From Rhizobium sp. TH135 (lineage in GTDB: Bacteria > Pseudomonadota > Alphaproteobacteria > Rhizobiales > Rhizobiaceae): a DNA stretch of 64,000 nucleotides. The notes beneath the pieces are model-generated. The model did no database searches, was not told where the DNA came from, and saw only the letters and a program-made list of their open reading frames with translations. The translations under genes were made by a program, and so were the position numbers. The DNA is taken from contig NZ_PKRP01000007.1 in NCBI RefSeq assembly GCF_002855515.1, positions 248,001 through 312,000 on the forward strand, given 5' to 3'. This document shows positions 53,627 through 62,515 of the stretch, piece after piece; positions within the stretch are counted from its first letter, which is position 1; each line of letters begins with the position of its first letter.

Positions 53627-54565
53627 ATGAGCGTAAAGATCTTCAACCGCCCCGACATCCAGGACTTTCTGAAGGTCCTGAGCGGCCTGGACCAGAAGGA
53701 CGGCAATCCGCGCGTCAAGCAGATCGTTAATCGGATCGTCTCGGATCTCTTCAAAACGATCGACGACCTCGACGTGACGCCCGACGAGTACTGGACCGCG
53801 ATTGCCTGGGTCAACGAGATCGGGGCCACCGGACAGGCCGGCCTGATTTCGCCTGGCCTCGGCCTCGACCATTTCCTCGACGAACGCCTGGATGCCATCG
53901 ACGATGCGCTCGGCATCAAAAACGAGACGCCGCGGACAATCGAGGGCCCGCTTTATGTGGCTGGCGCGCCGGAATGTCAGGGCTTTGCGCGTCTCGATGA
54001 CGGAACGGATACCGACGGTCATACGCTGATCATGCACGGCACCGTCTATGGCGCCGACGGCAGACCGAGCGCCGGAGCAAAGGTCGAGGTCTGGCACTGC
54101 GACACACGCGGCTTCTATTCGCACTTCGATCCAACAGGCAAGCAGGCGCCTTTCAACATGCGCCGCACGATCATCACGGACGAGCATGGTCGCTACAAGT
54201 TCCGCAGCATCGTGCCGCATGGCTATGGCGTGCCTCCAGGCAGCCCGACCGAGAAGCTCTTGTCTGCGCTCGGTCGTCATGGTCAGCGTCCGGCCCATAT
54301 TCACTTCTTCATCAGTGCCGACGGCCATCGGAAGCTGACCACCCAGATCAACATCGCAGGCGATCCGCTAATCAACGACGACTTTGCCTATGCGACGCGT
54401 GACGGCCTGGTGCCTGATGTGATTGAGCGCACCGACGAGGCCAGCATCAAGGCGAACGACCTAAGCGGTCCATTTGCCGAGATCGTCTTCGACATCAAGC
54501 TGACGGCCCTCGTCGATGGTATCGACAACCAGGTGAATGCCCTGCGCCCGCGCGCTGCCGCCTGA
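53627..54565 (+). CDS. catA: CatA, catechol 1,2-dioxygenase
   Basis: A 312-residue non-haem Fe(III) intradiol dioxygenase that opens catechol to cis,cis-muconate. The iron ligands are Tyr in EGPLYVAG, Tyr in [13 protein letters not shown] and two His in RPAHIHFF. The N-terminal helical linker domain (about residues 1-100) is present, as in dimeric CatA enzymes. GTGAGGAGG precedes the ATG. Confidence 0.96.
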   Translation: MSVKIFNRPDIQDFLKVLSGLDQKDGNPRVKQIVNRIVSDLFKTIDDLDVTPDEYWTAIAWVNEIGATGQAGLISPGLGLDHFLDERLDAIDDALGIKNETPRTIEGPLYVAGAPECQGFARLDDGTDTDGHTLIMHGTVYGADGRPSAGAKVEVWHCDTRGFYSHFDPTGKQAPFNMRRTIITDEHGRYKFRSIVPHGYGVPPGSPTEKLLSALGRHGQRPAHIHFFISADGHRKLTTQINIAGDPLINDDFAYATRDGLVPDVIERTDEASIKANDLSGPFAEIVFDIKLTALVDGIDNQVNALRPRAAA

Positions 54566-54668
54566 TCCACGGGCGGTCCGACAAGCCGGACCGCCTCCCC
54601 ATTTCATCCCAATCCATCGACTTCGTTGCCACGGCAGGGGGAAGCCCTTCCGAGGTGGGAGAGAAACC

Positions 54669-56027
54669 GTGTCCAAGATCATCGACAAACATGCCGCCCT
54701 GCAGGACCTGCTGGTCAATGCCGTCGAGGATGACCACGAGAGAGGCGTCTTCAGATGCCGCCGTGACATTTTCACCAATGCGGACCTGTTCGAACTGGAG
54801 ATGAAATACATCTTCGAGAGCAACTGGGTCTATCTCGCCCATGAGAGCCAGATACCCGAGGTGAACGACTACTACACCACTTCGATAGGTCGGCAGCCCA
54901 TCGTCATCACCCGTGACAAAACGGGGACGCTCAATGCGGTCATCAATGCCTGCGCCCATCGCGGCGCCATGCTTTGCCGACGCAAGCATGGCAATAAGGG
55001 CTCATTTACCTGTCCCTTCCACGGCTGGACCTTCTCCAACAGCGGGAAGCTGCTGAAGGTTAAGGACGAAAAGACGACGCAATATCCGGAGCAGTTCGCC
55101 AAGGACGGGTCGCATGATCTGACGCGTGTCGCCCGCTTCGAAAACTATCGCGGCTTCCTGTTCGGCAGCCTCAACGCGGACGTTGTCCCTCTTGAGGACT
55201 TCCTCGGCGAGACGAAGGTGATCATCGACCAGATCGTAGATCAGGCCCCCGAAGGCCTCGAAGTTCTGCGCGGGAACTCGTCTTATATCTATGACGGAAA
55301 CTGGAAGCTCCAGATGGAGAACGGCTGCGACGGCTACCACGTCAGCTCCGTTCACTGGAATTACGCCGCGACCATGGGTCGCCGCAAGGAAGAGGGCACG
55401 AAGGCCGTCGACGCCAATAGCTGGAGCAAATCTGTAGCTGGCGTCTATGGCTTCGACAACGGGCATATCCTGCTCTGGACCAATACGATGAATCCGGAAG
55501 TGCGCCCGGTCTACAACCGACGCGACGAAATCCGTGAACGGGTCGGCAGCGAGGCGGCCGATTTCATCGTCAACCAGACACGCAATCTCTGCGTCTATCC
55601 CAACGTCTTCCTTATGGACCAGTTCAGCACGCAGATCCGCGTGACGCGTCCAATCAGCGTCGACAAGACGGAGATCAGCATTTTCTGCTTTGCCCCGAAG
55701 GGCGAAAGTGCTGTCGACCGGGCGCTGCGCATCCGGCAATACGAGGACTTCTTCAACGTATCCGGCATGGGCACCGCAGACGACCTCGAGGAATTTCGTG
55801 CCTGCCAGACCGGCTATGCCGGTACGGCGGCTCTCTGGAACGATCTTTCACGCGGTGCGCCGCTCTGGATCGACGGGCCGGACGAAAATGCCCGCCGCAT
55901 GGGACTGAAGCCACTGCTTTCGGGCGAACGCAGCGAGGACGAAGGGCTCTTTGTGCGTCAGCACGAATACTGGGCCCAGGTCATGCGCACGGCGCTGGCC
56001 AGCGAAATGGAAGGAGCCGGCGCATGA
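54669..56027 (+). CDS. benA: BenA, benzoate 1,2-dioxygenase large subunit
   Basis: A 452-residue ring-hydroxylating oxygenase. The Rieske 2Fe-2S site is CAHRGAMLC ... CPFHGW; the mononuclear iron site lies in [16 protein letters not shown]. It converts benzoate to the cis-diol with BenB and the reductase BenC. The GTG at 54669 follows GGTGGGAGAG and gives the usual length; the longer frame runs into the catA-benA gap. It lies 103 bases after catA. Confidence 0.96.
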   Translation: MSKIIDKHAALQDLLVNAVEDDHERGVFRCRRDIFTNADLFELEMKYIFESNWVYLAHESQIPEVNDYYTTSIGRQPIVITRDKTGTLNAVINACAHRGAMLCRRKHGNKGSFTCPFHGWTFSNSGKLLKVKDEKTTQYPEQFAKDGSHDLTRVARFENYRGFLFGSLNADVVPLEDFLGETKVIIDQIVDQAPEGLEVLRGNSSYIYDGNWKLQMENGCDGYHVSSVHWNYAATMGRRKEEGTKAVDANSWSKSVAGVYGFDNGHILLWTNTMNPEVRPVYNRRDEIRERVGSEAADFIVNQTRNLCVYPNVFLMDQFSTQIRVTRPISVDKTEISIFCFAPKGESAVDRALRIRQYEDFFNVSGMGTADDLEEFRACQTGYAGTAALWNDLSRGAPLWIDGPDENARRMGLKPLLSGERSEDEGLFVRQHEYWAQVMRTALASEMEGAGA

Positions 56028-56512
56028 GCACGATCCATTCCCATGTTGCCGCCTTCCTCTACCGCGAAGCCCGTCTGCTTGATGACCGTCAGTGGGACGA
56101 ATGGCTGACCTGCTATGCCGAGGATGCGACCTACTGGATGCCAGCCTGGGACGACGACGACCAGTTGACGGACGACCCGCACAGCGAGATCTCGCTGATC
56201 TACTACCCTGATCGCGGTGGGCTCGAAGATCGCGTCTTCCGGATCAAGACGGAGCGGTCGGGGGCATCAACGCCCGAACCGCGCACCAGTCACATGATCT
56301 CGAACATCGAGATCCTGTCCGACCGGGGCGCGGAGATCACACTTCGCTACAATTTCCACACGCTGAACCACCGCTACAAGATCACCGACCACTTCTTCGG
56401 AACGGTGTTTCTGACGCTGCGGCGGGCGGAAACAGGCTTCCTGATCGCGGCCAAGAAGATCGTTCTGAAGAATGATTACATCCGCCAGGTCATCGACATC
56501 TACCACATCTGA
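56024..56512 (+). CDS. benB: BenB, benzoate 1,2-dioxygenase small subunit
   Basis: A 162-residue beta subunit of the aromatic ring dioxygenase family ([42 protein letters not shown]). It stabilises the alpha3-beta3 hexamer. It overlaps the benA stop by four bases and has GGAAGGAGCC upstream. Confidence 0.96.
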   Translation: MSTIHSHVAAFLYREARLLDDRQWDEWLTCYAEDATYWMPAWDDDDQLTDDPHSEISLIYYPDRGGLEDRVFRIKTERSGASTPEPRTSHMISNIEILSDRGAEITLRYNFHTLNHRYKITDHFFGTVFLTLRRAETGFLIAAKKIVLKNDYIRQVIDIYHI

Positions 56513-56550
56513 CAGATCAGAAAGCTCACCTTTCTCGAGGAGGAGAAGCC

Positions 56551-57576
56551 ATGGGCAACTACCGGATCGCATTGAATTTCGAAGACGGCGTCACGCGCTT
56601 CGTCGACTGTCGGGCCGGCGAGAAATTGCTGGATGCCGCCTATCGTAACCAAATTAACCTGCCGATGGATTGCTCCGACGGTGTCTGCGGCACCTGCAAG
56701 TGCCGTTCGGAAACCGGGACCTACGATCTGGGCGATGACTATATCGAAGATGCCTTGACCGCCGATGAGGCCGCATCCAGGCTGGTTTTGACCTGCCAGA
56801 TGCGACCGACAAGCGACGGTGTCATCTCCGTTCCCACCCGCTCTACGGTGTGCAAATCTGCAGAGCAGAAGCTCGCGACCACCGTGACCCGGGTGACGGC
56901 TCACGGCGATGCCGCGGTCGTATTGGAACTGCAGGTGGAGGGCGATGGCAGACCACAGTTTCTGCCGGGCCAGTATATCAACATCGACGTGCCGGGCTCG
57001 GCTGCGAGCCGCTCCTATTCCTTCACCACTGCGCCAGGTGAAAACCACCTGGGCTTTCTCATCAGGAAGCTGCCCGTGGGGCTGATGAGCAACTGGCTCT
57101 CTCACGCGAAACCCGGCGACAGGGTGACAGCGACCGGCCCCCTCGGCAGCTTCTATCTTCGCGACACCGAGCGTCCGCTCCTGTTCCTAGCCGGAGGCAC
57201 GGGACTTGCGCCGTTCCTGTCTATGCTCGAGGTGCTGGCGGCGAAGCAATCATGGCAGCCGATCCATCTGGTCTATGGGGTTACGCGGGACGAGGACCTG
57301 GTTCTGGTCGACATTCTGGAAAGCTATGTCGATCGGCTGCCGGATTTCTCCTTCACCACCGTGGTTGCCGATCAAGGCTCAAAACACCCACGGAAGGGCT
57401 GGGTTACCGATCACATGCCGACCAGTCTTCTGAGCGTTGAGACGGACATCTATCTCTGCGGGCCGCCGCCGATGGTCGATGCTGTCAGGACCTGGCTTAG
57501 CGCCCATGACATCACGCCAAACAGCTTCCACTACGAGAAGTTCACGCCGAACCTGACCTTGAAGGAAAGCGCATGA
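56551..57576 (+). CDS. benC: BenC, benzoate dioxygenase reductase
   Basis: A 341-residue electron-transfer protein. An N-terminal plant-type 2Fe-2S ferredoxin (CSDGVCGTCKC plus a later Cys in LVLTCQM) is followed by an FAD domain (ASRSYSFTTAP) and an NAD(P)H domain (LLFLAGGTGLAPFLSML, CGPPPMVDAV). It passes NADH electrons to BenAB. GAGGAGGAGAAG precedes the ATG. Confidence 0.96.
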   Translation: MGNYRIALNFEDGVTRFVDCRAGEKLLDAAYRNQINLPMDCSDGVCGTCKCRSETGTYDLGDDYIEDALTADEAASRLVLTCQMRPTSDGVISVPTRSTVCKSAEQKLATTVTRVTAHGDAAVVLELQVEGDGRPQFLPGQYINIDVPGSAASRSYSFTTAPGENHLGFLIRKLPVGLMSNWLSHAKPGDRVTATGPLGSFYLRDTERPLLFLAGGTGLAPFLSMLEVLAAKQSWQPIHLVYGVTRDEDLVLVDILESYVDRLPDFSFTTVVADQGSKHPRKGWVTDHMPTSLLSVETDIYLCGPPPMVDAVRTWLSAHDITPNSFHYEKFTPNLTLKESA

Positions 57577-58361
57577 GCAAGCTTACCTTTGAAGGCCGGT
57601 TTCGCGGCAAGGTTCTGGTCGTCACGGGCGCGGCCCAGGGTATCGGGCTTGCCGTCGCAACGCGGGCCATTGCCGAAGGCGGCAAAGTGCTGTTCGTCGA
57701 CAGGGCGCAGATCGTCCACGAGGTGGTCGCCGAACTGGCGTCAGAGAGCGCAATCGCTTTCGTGGCGGATCTCGAAACGCATGACGGTGCGGCGGCGGCG
57801 ATGCGCCATGCTGTGGAGACTTTCGGCGGCATCGACATCCTGATCAACAATGTCGGTGGCGCAATCCGCATGCGGCCCTTCAATGCCTTCGAAGCATTGC
57901 AGATCGATGCAGAGATCAGCCGATCGCTGATGCCTACGCTCTATAGCTGTCACGCCGTTCTGCCTCATCTGTTCGCCCGCGGTGCCGGCACCATCGTCAA
58001 TGTCTCGTCGAATGCGACACGCGGCATTCACCGGGTGCCCTATTCCGCCGCCAAGGGCGGGATCAATGCGCTGACGCAATCGCTCGCGATGGAAGTTGCG
58101 GATCGTAACATCCGCGTGGTCGCGACGGCGCCTGGAGGCACCGAAGCCCCCGCGCGTCGCATTCCCCGCAACGCTGACGGTGACACGGCCGAAGAAAAGG
58201 CCTGGATGCAAGACGTCGTCGAGCAGGTGAAGCAATCGAGTTTCATGAAACGATACGGGACCCTTTCGGAGCAGGTTGCTCCGATCCTGTTCCTGGCCTC
58301 GGACGAGGCTTCCTACATCACCGGATCCATTCTGCCTGTCGCAGGCGGCGATCTCGGCTGA
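57573..58361 (+). CDS. benD: BenD, benzoate cis-diol dehydrogenase
   Basis: A 262-residue short-chain dehydrogenase that oxidises and decarboxylates the benzoate diol to catechol. It has the cofactor motif TGAAQGIG, NNVGG, the catalytic Ser in VSSNATRG and the YSAAK active site. It overlaps benC by four bases. It closes the benzoate to catechol segment; CatA takes over from here. Confidence 0.95.
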   Translation: MSKLTFEGRFRGKVLVVTGAAQGIGLAVATRAIAEGGKVLFVDRAQIVHEVVAELASESAIAFVADLETHDGAAAAMRHAVETFGGIDILINNVGGAIRMRPFNAFEALQIDAEISRSLMPTLYSCHAVLPHLFARGAGTIVNVSSNATRGIHRVPYSAAKGGINALTQSLAMEVADRNIRVVATAPGGTEAPARRIPRNADGDTAEEKAWMQDVVEQVKQSSFMKRYGTLSEQVAPILFLASDEASYITGSILPVAGGDLG

Positions 58362-58398
58362 TTTTCAATTAAATGCACAAGCACTGGGAGGAGTGAAG

Positions 58399-59727
58399 AT
58401 GCGCAACATAGATGTGACTGAAGCAATAGACAGCGGTCAGTTCGGCCGGTTCCAACGGATGATCCTCGGCCTCTGCGGGCTGCTTCTGGTCGTTGATGGC
58501 TACGACGTCTTCGTCGCAGGCACGGTCCTGCCGAAACTGATTGCCGAATGGGGCTTGAGCAAACCGCAAGCCGGCGCGCTGCAGGCTTGGGCGCTCTTCG
58601 GCATGATGTTCGGCGCCCTGATTTTCGGCCCGCTCGCAGACAAGATCGGTCGCAAGAAAGGCATCGCCCTGAGCTTCGTGCTGTTCACGACGGCGACGGT
58701 TGCCACAGGCTTTGCCGCGTCGCCGGATCAATTCAAGATCTTCCGTTTCATCGCCGGTCTCGGCTGCGGCGGGCTTATGCCCAACGCGGTGGCGCTGATG
58801 AACGAATATGCGCCGAAGCGGCTGCGCGGCACGATGGTTGCCCTGATGTTTTCCGGGTATTCGATCGGCGGAATGGTGGCGGCCAGTCTCGGGATCGCCA
58901 TCATACCGTCGTTTGGATGGCAATGGATGTTCTATGTTGCGGCGATCCCGCTTGTACTGCTGCCTCTCATCCTCTGGAACCTGCCGGAATCGCTAGGGTT
59001 CCTGATCCGCCAGAACCGCCAGGCGGAAGCGCGCAGCATCTATTCGAGACTGTTCCCAGGCGATCAGCTCGCTGACGGCGACAAGTTAGTTTTCGCCGAG
59101 ACCAATGGGGCATCGGCTTCGGTGCTTGAACTCTTCCGCCATGAGCGCGGCCTGCGCACTGCCATGCTCTGGGTGTCGTTCTTCTGCTGCCTGCTGCTCG
59201 TCTATCTCCTGTCATCCTGGCTGCCGAAGGTGCTTCAGGAGGCCGGCTATGCAGAGCGCGCCAGCCTGCTCAGCCTGTTCTCGCTCAACTTCGGCGGCAT
59301 GGCCGGTGCCATCCTCGGCGGTCGACTTGGGGATCGCTTCGGGCTCCCGAAGGTGGTCGTCGCCTTCTTTGCGACTGCCGCAGTATCCATTGCCCTGATC
59401 GGTATGGGGCTGCCGGCCATTCTCTTGTTCATCAGTGTCTTCATCGCCGGTGCGACGACAATCGGAACCCAGATCCTGCTCTATGCGAGTGTGGCACAGC
59501 TCTACAATCTCTCGATCCGTTCGACAGGTCTCGGCTGGGCATCAGGTGTCGGTCGCATCGGCGCTATCGTCGGGCCTACCTTCGGGGGATACCTGCTCGC
59601 TCAGCAACTGCCGCTGCAGCAGAACTTCATGCTCTTCGCGGTGCCTGCTGTGATCTCTGCCTTTGCCATGCTGGGCTATGCCTCGCTGAATTCGCGGCAA
59701 GTGCTGCGAACACCAGTTCCGGCCTAA
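58399..59727 (+). CDS. benK: MFS aromatic-acid transporter (BenK/PcaK-like, AAHS family)
   Basis: A 442-residue, 12-helix transporter. The aromatic acid:H+ symporter signature is the Asp in VVDGYDVFVAGTVLP of helix one, with the loop GPLADKIGRKKGI between helices two and three and GGRLGDRFG between eight and nine. GGGAGGAG lies before the ATG at 58399; the longer frame begins inside benD. Position in the ben operon suggests benzoate uptake. PcaK-type 4-hydroxybenzoate transport is the alternative. A strong hairpin follows. Confidence 0.88.
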   Translation: MRNIDVTEAIDSGQFGRFQRMILGLCGLLLVVDGYDVFVAGTVLPKLIAEWGLSKPQAGALQAWALFGMMFGALIFGPLADKIGRKKGIALSFVLFTTATVATGFAASPDQFKIFRFIAGLGCGGLMPNAVALMNEYAPKRLRGTMVALMFSGYSIGGMVAASLGIAIIPSFGWQWMFYVAAIPLVLLPLILWNLPESLGFLIRQNRQAEARSIYSRLFPGDQLADGDKLVFAETNGASASVLELFRHERGLRTAMLWVSFFCCLLLVYLLSSWLPKVLQEAGYAERASLLSLFSLNFGGMAGAILGGRLGDRFGLPKVVVAFFATAAVSIALIGMGLPAILLFISVFIAGATTIGTQILLYASVAQLYNLSIRSTGLGWASGVGRIGAIVGPTFGGYLLAQQLPLQQNFMLFAVPAVISAFAMLGYASLNSRQVLRTPVPA

Positions 59728-59740
59728 GACCGCACTTCAT

Positions 59741-59763
59741 GAAGGCCCGCAATGCGGGCCTTC
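59741..59763 (+). terminator. Hairpin between benK and pcaD
   Basis: GAAGGCCCGC and GCGGGCCTTC form a ten-base perfect stem with a three-base loop 13 bases after the benK stop. It ends 18 bases before pcaD and is followed only by TTC, so it may act as a partial terminator that lowers pcaD expression or as an RNA 3' end. Confidence 0.7.
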
Positions 59764-59781
59764 TCGCCCAAGGAACAGACA

Positions 59782-60564
59782 ATGCCGCTTCTCGACCTCG
59801 ATCAACACAGGCTGCACTACCGCCTCGACGGCACGGATGCCGCCAAACCCTGGCTGATTTTCTGCAACTCACTCGGAACCGATCTTCACATGTGGGATGG
59901 TCAGATCGAGGCGCTGGCCGACGATTTCCGGATCCTGCGCTATGACCGTCGAGGACACGGCCTTTCATCGGCACCTCCATCTCCTTTCACACTATCCGAA
60001 CTTGCGGACGATGTTATCGCGTTGATGGATCACCTGGCGATCGAGAAGGCAGATTTCTGCGGACTGTCCATCGGTGGTCTCGTTGGACAGTGGCTCGCGA
60101 TCCACGCAAGCAATCGCTTCGGCAAATTCGTCTTCTGCGCTACGGCAGCGAGGATCGGCAATCGGGAATCCTGGCAAGAAAGGATAGACGCAGTAGCCAG
60201 AGACGGTCTCGCCAAACTTCGGACCGGAACGATGGAAAGATGGTTTTCACCGGAGTTCAGCTCAACCGCGCCAGAGATCATCCTCAGATTCATGACGACT
60301 TTCGAGCAAACTTCGGCCAGTGGGTATCTTGGCTGCTGCGCAGCTTTGCGCGATGCAGATCTCCGTTCTGAGCTCCATCGAATTCACCACCCGGTTCTCG
60401 CAGTTGCGGGACAAGATGATGCAGTGTGTGTAGAGAGCGATCTTGAGCTGATTGCACAATCAGTTTTGCGCGGTCGCCGTCGGACACTCCCAGGACGACA
60501 TATTGTCAACCTTCAGGCCGCAGGTTGGTTTAATACCTTGCTGGCTGCATTCTTGGCCAGCTAG
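59782..60564 (+). CDS. pcaD: PcaD, 3-oxoadipate enol-lactonase
   Basis: A 260-residue alpha/beta hydrolase that opens the enol-lactone to beta-ketoadipate. The nucleophile is Ser in GLSIGGL, the acid Asp in VAGQDDAV and the base His in LPGRHIVN; LRYDRRGHGLSS is typical. The ATG at 59782 has AAGGAACAG upstream. It completes benzoate to beta-ketoadipate within the window; pcaIJ and pcaF for the last steps are not visible. Confidence 0.93.
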   Translation: MPLLDLDQHRLHYRLDGTDAAKPWLIFCNSLGTDLHMWDGQIEALADDFRILRYDRRGHGLSSAPPSPFTLSELADDVIALMDHLAIEKADFCGLSIGGLVGQWLAIHASNRFGKFVFCATAARIGNRESWQERIDAVARDGLAKLRTGTMERWFSPEFSSTAPEIILRFMTTFEQTSASGYLGCCAALRDADLRSELHRIHHPVLAVAGQDDAVCVESDLELIAQSVLRGRRRTLPGRHIVNLQAAGWFNTLLAAFLAS

Positions 60565-60966
60565 GCGAGACCGGAGCCTGGTGGCGAGAGATGGCCTGCT
60601 ACCTCGCCATCCGAAGATGGTGTGCACTGCTTTCTCACGTTTTGCACATGGAAACTGGCAAGGCTTCGGCTAATCCCTTTGGGCGCGCGTTGATCGTGTC
60701 TGCTTTCGGGTATGAGCGATGACGACACTTACGACCGAAGTGAAGGCGCGAAGCCGCACCTAATGTATATGCATCACACGCATGCATTCGTGTGGCTCTA
60801 AAGACGACTCTCACGTTGAATCCGCCCATTGACCCGTTTTCAGAATTGCTACCAGTAGCCCTATCAAAGATAGGACAATTGGAATTCACTTGCGATCAAT
60901 CGCTTGTGCATCGCATGTAGCGAGGAGACGCAAGACTGCAGCGCTGGCAAACTTCGATGAGGATAC
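60565..60966. other. Intergenic region between pcaD and the LysR gene
   Basis: No gene is supported here. A third copy of the dispersed motif (GTGAAGGCGCGAAGC) lies at 60740-60754. A minus-strand frame of 84 codons at 60635-60889 has no family features. Confidence 0.45.
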
Positions 60967-61878
60967 ATGGGCCGTCAGAACCCATTTGATGGATTGGCCG
61001 AATTCCTGGCGATCGCGAAACGGCAAAGCATTCGCAAGGCCGCTCTCGACCTTGAAGTGACGCCGGGAGCCATCAGTCAGGCGCTGCGGAAGCTTGAACG
61101 GCGTCTGGGCACACCACTATTCCACCGAACAACGCGACGCATCTCACTGACGGAGGCTGGTGAAACGCTCCTGGCAGAGATCGCGCCGGCAGCGCAGGTA
61201 ATTGAGGCCAGCTTGAGTGTCGCCTCCGATGCGTCAAACGAGCCGTCGGGCACTCTGAAGCTGCTTGTGGAACGCCTCGCCGTACCGTTCGTGATCGAGC
61301 CGATCCTGCCCGGTTTCTGTGCCGCATGGCCCAACGTCAAGGTCGATCTCACTGTCAGCAACAGGCATCATGATTTCGTGGCAGGTGGCTATGATGCCGG
61401 AATTCTCATCGGCCCTTACATCGCCCAGGACATGATTGCCGTCAGACTGTCACCGCACTTCCATTGGGCGGTCTTCGGCTCGCCAGACTATTTCCGCAAA
61501 CATGGTCGACCCATGGTGCCCGCAGATCTGGCCAAGCATAACTGCATCCGATTTCGCCGCCCAGAAAAGGGCGACATCTATCGTTGGGAGTTTCTCGAGG
61601 ACGGGCAAAATGTCAGCATCGAGCCCAATGGTCCGGTGACCGTCAACGACGGGGAGCTGATGCAAAGGCTCGCCGCAAGAGGTCAGGGACTGATCTATTC
61701 CTCCACCTATCACGCGTCGCAAAGGGTTGCGGCCGGTCAGCTTGAACCGGTGCTGCTCGACTATTCGCCCGGGACAGACGGAATGTTTCTCTATTTTACC
61801 AAGGCAGCCCAGTCACAACCTAAACTGCGTGCATTCATAGACGCTTGCTCGGAGCTACGACGGTCCTTGACGGATTGA
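60967..61878 (+). CDS. LysR-type regulator near molybdenum hydroxylase genes
   Basis: A 303-residue LysR protein of the CrgA/YhjC-like branch. The helix-turn-helix is LAEFLAIAKRQSIRKAALDLEVTPGAISQALRKLE, followed by the effector domain (PNVKVDLTVSNRHHDFVAGGYDAGI). It is transcribed toward the oxidoreductase genes 170 bases downstream; the gap holds a 21-base inverted repeat, a candidate operator. The effector is unknown. Confidence 0.85.
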   Translation: MGRQNPFDGLAEFLAIAKRQSIRKAALDLEVTPGAISQALRKLERRLGTPLFHRTTRRISLTEAGETLLAEIAPAAQVIEASLSVASDASNEPSGTLKLLVERLAVPFVIEPILPGFCAAWPNVKVDLTVSNRHHDFVAGGYDAGILIGPYIAQDMIAVRLSPHFHWAVFGSPDYFRKHGRPMVPADLAKHNCIRFRRPEKGDIYRWEFLEDGQNVSIEPNGPVTVNDGELMQRLAARGQGLIYSSTYHASQRVAAGQLEPVLLDYSPGTDGMFLYFTKAAQSQPKLRAFIDACSELRRSLTD

Positions 61879-61945
61879 CCACGGCTCTGACCTAGCAAGG
61901 CGCACAGGCCTGCCAAGATCCGCTGCGCAATATCCTCCCGCCAGA

Positions 61946-61966
61946 TTGTATATCCAGGCTATACAA
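61946..61966. promoter_or_regulatory. Inverted repeat TTGTATA-N7-TATACAA, candidate operator
   Basis: Two exact seven-base arms flank seven bases in the gap between the LysR gene and the 2Fe-2S subunit gene, 82 bases before the latter. The arms resemble FadR-type GntR half sites as much as a LysR site, so the binding protein is open. Confidence 0.65.
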
Positions 61967-62048
61967 CAAGCGCAGTGTAAGCCAGTTTATCCGCGTCAAT
62001 AAACAAGCCATGTTCCGCTGAACCTCAGGTCTTCAACGGAGCAGGCAC

Positions 62049-62501
62049 ATGGCATTCCACCTCCAGATCAATGGACAGCCGCATTCAATCGATGCGGATG
62101 GCGATACGCCGCTTCTGTGGGTCATTCGCGACGTGCTCGGTATGACAGGCACGAAGTTTGGGTGTGGGCAAGCGCTTTGCGGTGCCTGCACCGTCCATGT
62201 CGATGGCGTTGCGACCCGGTCTTGCGTCACCCCGATCGATAGCCTCTCCGAGAGCCAGATCACGACGATCGAAGCCCTTGCAACGCTTGCCCATGGAAAG
62301 GCGCTGCAGGACGCCTGGATAGAACTGGACGTGCCGCAATGCGGCTACTGCCAATCGGGGCAGCTTATGTCGGCAGCCGCACTCCTGTCTGACATTGAAC
62401 AACCAACTGACGAAGACATTGACAGCGCGATGTCGGGGAACGTCTGTCGATGCGGGACCTACCAGCGCATCCGCGCAGCCATCAAGCTTGCCAGCGCGTG
62501 A
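62049..62501 (+). CDS. 2Fe-2S subunit of a molybdenum hydroxylase (isoquinoline 1-oxidoreductase alpha-like)
   Basis: A 150-residue small subunit of the xanthine dehydrogenase family. The first 2Fe-2S cluster is in [18 protein letters not shown] plus a later Cys in TRSCVTP; the second is CGYCQSGQ ... NVCRCGTY. It passes electrons from the Mo site to an external acceptor. The IorA-type two-gene layout has no FAD subunit. It is followed by the large subunit after 14 bases. Confidence 0.92.
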   Translation: MAFHLQINGQPHSIDADGDTPLLWVIRDVLGMTGTKFGCGQALCGACTVHVDGVATRSCVTPIDSLSESQITTIEALATLAHGKALQDAWIELDVPQCGYCQSGQLMSAAALLSDIEQPTDEDIDSAMSGNVCRCGTYQRIRAAIKLASA

Positions 62502-62515
62502 GAGGAGAACGGACC

